Shown piece after piece: positions 5,160 to 6,728 of a stretch of 6,728 nucleotides of DNA. The position numbers and the translations under genes are program-made. The notes under the pieces were generated by a model. That model had not been told where the DNA came from. It saw only the letters and a program-made list of their open reading frames with translations, and ran no database searches. The stretch is taken from positions 1 to 6,728 of the forward strand of contig DAOWNK010000181.1 in NCBI GenBank assembly GCA_030642635.1, in the 5' to 3' direction. Within the stretch, counting starts at the first letter, position 1, and each line of letters begins with the position of its first letter. The DNA is from Pirellulales bacterium (lineage in GTDB: Bacteria > Planctomycetota > Planctomycetia > Pirellulales > Thermoguttaceae).

Positions 5160-6518
5160 CTAACCCTTGTTTTCTTCATCGTCTGTCATTTCGACCAACG
5201 GCAGTTCGACGACAATGTGAGTCCCCTTTCCCGGTGTCGAATCTACCGTGGCCTTTCCACCGAGCAGCCTGGCGCGTTCGCGGATTCCTTGCAACCCGAA
5301 ACGGTCTTGTGCAACTTCGGCTACATTAAAGCCGATTCCCCAGTCCCGGATTTCCAGCCGGACGTAATCCTCGAGTTGGATAAGCTCGACGCGAACCTTT
5401 TTGCTTCGGCTGTGCCGAGCGGCATTGGCAAGGCTCTCCTGGACAATCCGAAAAATGGCACTTTCCAGCGGCGGCGCGAATCGCTGCGAGCGAACCTTGT
5501 GGGTGAACTCGATCTCCAGGGCGTCGTGCTGCTGTTGTTGGACAATCAGATAATCCACCGCTGCGATGATTCCCGATTCGTCGAGAATCGGCGGTCGCAG
5601 CCCGCCGATCAAACGTCTTGTCTGGTCGATCCCGTCGTTGAGCAGCCGGATGACATTTTCTAAGGTTTTTTTGGCTTGTTCCGGCTCCTGATCGTGAATC
5701 GCTTGTAGTTGGAACAACGCGCCGGTAAGCTGTTGCGCCAGCCCGTCGTGGATTTCGTAGGCGGGCAGTTTTCTCTCGCGTTCCTGCAAATCCAACAGTT
5801 CACGGAGCAGCCGCTGTTCCTTCAGTACTCCCTCTTCCGCCAGGCGTCGCTTAGTTATGTCGCGGATAATGGCCACCGCCCACCACCGCCCGTCTCGGCG
5901 GATCGGAGAAACGGAGATTTCGATTGGGAACTGCGATCCGTCCTTTCGCACGGCCTCCAGTTCCAGGACGTTTCCAACGACGATACCCAGTCCGCTTTCA
6001 GCAAATTTTTTGATGCCTTTGTCGGTCGACTCGCGATATTTTTCGGGAACCAGTGTGTTGTGAACGTGACGCCCCAGAATTTCATCGCGTCCGTACCCGA
6101 ATATCCGCTCAGCGGCCGGATTCCAGTGGACCACGTTGCCGTTATGGTCCATCATCACAACTGCATCCAGGACGGAATTGCTGATAGTGTACAACTCAGC
6201 GGTCCGTTGGGCCACAAGTTGCTCGATGCCGGCGGTCTGCCTGCGCAGTAAGACCAGGCATCCGACAGCAAAACCGGTCAGAAGAACTCCGGCGAGCAAT
6301 ACGCAGACCGGCAGTAAACGGCCAAGGGATTCAGCCAACCGGTACTCGTATACCACGAGTATCCAGTACAGCAATATGGAGATGGCCAGTCCGCCAATAC
6401 CGGCGATCAAAACGAGGAGACATCTTGGCCGCCTCGGCTGACCGGCAATCGGATCGTCGCCGGCTGTAGTCCACGATCGGTAGTTGATTGGTTGGTTGTC
6501 CATTGCCCCTTGGCCCAT
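5160..6518 (-). CDS. PAS-domain sensor histidine kinase, NarL/DesK type (HisKA_3)
   Basis: This 452-residue membrane kinase should autophosphorylate on a histidine and pass phosphate to a LuxR-type response regulator. Two membrane helices (about 33-55 and 68-91) have only a short stretch between them, so there is little periplasmic sensor. A PAS domain follows (about 107-224: ISNSVLDAVVMMDHNGNVVH, WNPAAERIFGY, FPIEISVSPI, VAIIRDIT), then a coiled linker. The dimerisation domain has the phosphoacceptor motif YEIHDGLAQQL with His257, and LIGGLRPPILDE. The ATPase domain shows the N box (RIVQESLANAARH, Asn365), G1 DWGIGF (392-397), G2 FGLQGIRERA and PGKGTHIVVELP. All catalytic motifs look intact. 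The signal is likely cytoplasmic or redox/small-molecule, via PAS. No partner regulator gene is in the window. ATG 6518 has no Shine-Dalgarno and abuts a hairpin; ATG 6503 (five codons later, MDNQP), preceded by AAGGGG, is the better alternative start. It converges on the transporter remnant. Confidence 0.93.
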   Translation of the reverse strand: MGQGAMDNQPINYRSWTTAGDDPIAGQPRRPRCLLVLIAGIGGLAISILLYWILVVYEYRLAESLGRLLPVCVLLAGVLLTGFAVGCLVLLRRQTAGIEQLVAQRTAELYTISNSVLDAVVMMDHNGNVVHWNPAAERIFGYGRDEILGRHVHNTLVPEKYRESTDKGIKKFAESGLGIVVGNVLELEAVRKDGSQFPIEISVSPIRRDGRWWAVAIIRDITKRRLAEEGVLKEQRLLRELLDLQERERKLPAYEIHDGLAQQLTGALFQLQAIHDQEPEQAKKTLENVIRLLNDGIDQTRRLIGGLRPPILDESGIIAAVDYLIVQQQQHDALEIEFTHKVRSQRFAPPLESAIFRIVQESLANAARHSRSKKVRVELIQLEDYVRLEIRDWGIGFNVAEVAQDRFGLQGIRERARLLGGKATVDSTPGKGTHIVVELPLVEMTDDEENKG

Positions 6519-6521
6519 TAT

Positions 6522-6547
6522 GCCGGGGCACCGCGACCTGCCCCGGC
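6522..6547 (-). promoter_or_regulatory. Perfect 9-bp hairpin at the 5' end of the kinase gene
   Basis: GCCGGGGCA (6522-6530) and TGCCCCGGC (6539-6547) form a perfect inverted repeat with an eight-base loop. Read on the minus strand it ends three bases before ATG 6518. There is no following T-run on either strand, so it is not a standard terminator. It would block initiation at 6518 and leave 6503 free. It may also be an operator or an mRNA-stabilising stem. Confidence 0.55.
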
Positions 6548-6552
6548 TGCCT

Positions 6553-6581
6553 ATCTTACCTGTTCCAATTGTTTTAGATAA
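6553..6581 (-). promoter_or_regulatory. Weak candidate sigma-70-like promoter for the kinase gene
   Basis: On the minus strand TTATCT (6576-6581) and TAAGAT (6553-6558) are 17 bases apart in the most A+T-rich part of the window. They match the consensus boxes at three and four of six bases. Transcription would begin near 6546, placing the 6522-6547 hairpin at the very 5' end of the message. Planctomycete promoters often diverge, so this is only suggestive. Confidence 0.25.
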
Positions 6582-6602
6582 CTATTTAAGGCTCTTCCGT
6601 TT

Positions 6603-6728
6603 TTAGGTGCAAAACGCTAGAAACACGGCCTTCAGGCCGGCGGCCATCTCGCGTAGCTCGGCGATGCTCCGCTGGACCGCTTCCGAGGCCCGGTTCAGGT
6701 CCAGAATCAGCCGGCTGAAGAGTGTGCC
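6603..6728 (-). CDS. C-terminal 41 codons of an unrecognised gene (partial at right edge)
   Basis: On the minus strand, a frame is open from the right edge to TAA at 6603-6605. It reads like protein: leucine- and alanine-rich with evenly spaced charges, including LFSRLILDLNRASEAVQ and SIAELREMAAGLK, then VFLAFCT. This is consistent with an amphipathic or coiled-coil C-terminal helix. It does not look like the helix-turn-helix end of a LuxR-type response regulator. I do not recognise the family. It lies 84 bases upstream of the kinase ATG on the same strand; no clear terminator separates them, but the hairpin and possible promoter suggest separate control. Codon choice is G/C-rich at third positions, which favours real coding. 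Confidence 0.5.
   Translation of the reverse strand, partial: GTLFSRLILDLNRASEAVQRSIAELREMAAGLKAVFLAFCT

Noticed and set aside
5087..5663. Continuation of the transporter's first frame as a long fusion protein to 5663
   Set aside because: This stretch is antisense to the clearly real kinase gene and has no transporter-like helices; the frame is open only because of the kinase's codon bias.
1..6728. CRISPR array, tRNA, rRNA, transposase or attachment site
   Set aside because: I saw no spaced direct repeats of suitable length, no cloverleaf, no ribosomal RNA words and no transposase motifs on either strand.

Overview
The window looks like chromosomal DNA from a planctomycete-type bacterium (Planctomycetota; order not resolved). 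The grounds are two PEP-CTERM sorting tails, a membrane-anchored FecR-like regulator of the planctomycete style, LamG and laminin-B domains, and moderately high G+C. This taxonomic call rests on recognised protein families, not on a search.

Layout on the plus strand, left to right: (1) the 3' part of a FecR-type gene, open at the left edge, whose product ends in a laminin-B-like domain; (2) a 222-base gap with an orphan strong Shine-Dalgarno and three small hairpins; (3) a LamG/PEP-CTERM secreted protein whose frame is broken near codon 40; (4) a good intrinsic terminator and a second hairpin; (5) a secreted glycerophosphodiester phosphodiesterase that also carries a PEP-CTERM tail; (6) a signal-peptide protein with a toroid-like C-terminal region, which appears to have lost a large middle section and its normal start codon; (7) overlapping it by ATGA, a sugar-porter MFS transporter gene that keeps only its first third and its last ~25 codons; (8) a G-rich heptanucleotide tandem repeat starting directly after the transporter stop.

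On the minus strand, convergent with these, lies an intact PAS-containing NarL/DesK-type sensor histidine kinase with a perfect 9-bp hairpin next to its first ATG. Upstream of it is the last 41 codons of an unrecognised gene running off the right edge.

The plus-strand genes fit a cell-surface theme: FecR proteins usually act with an extracytoplasmic-function sigma factor, PEP-CTERM proteins are sorted by an exosortase, and the phosphodiesterase and transporter would handle substrates at the envelope. No sigma factor, exosortase or response regulator is visible here. The strongest unusual signal is damage: a frameshift and two apparent internal deletions in three of four consecutive genes, with an intact phosphodiesterase between them. 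This could be real gene decay or an assembly fault. I do not see a defence system, a CRISPR array, a transposase or an RNA gene.
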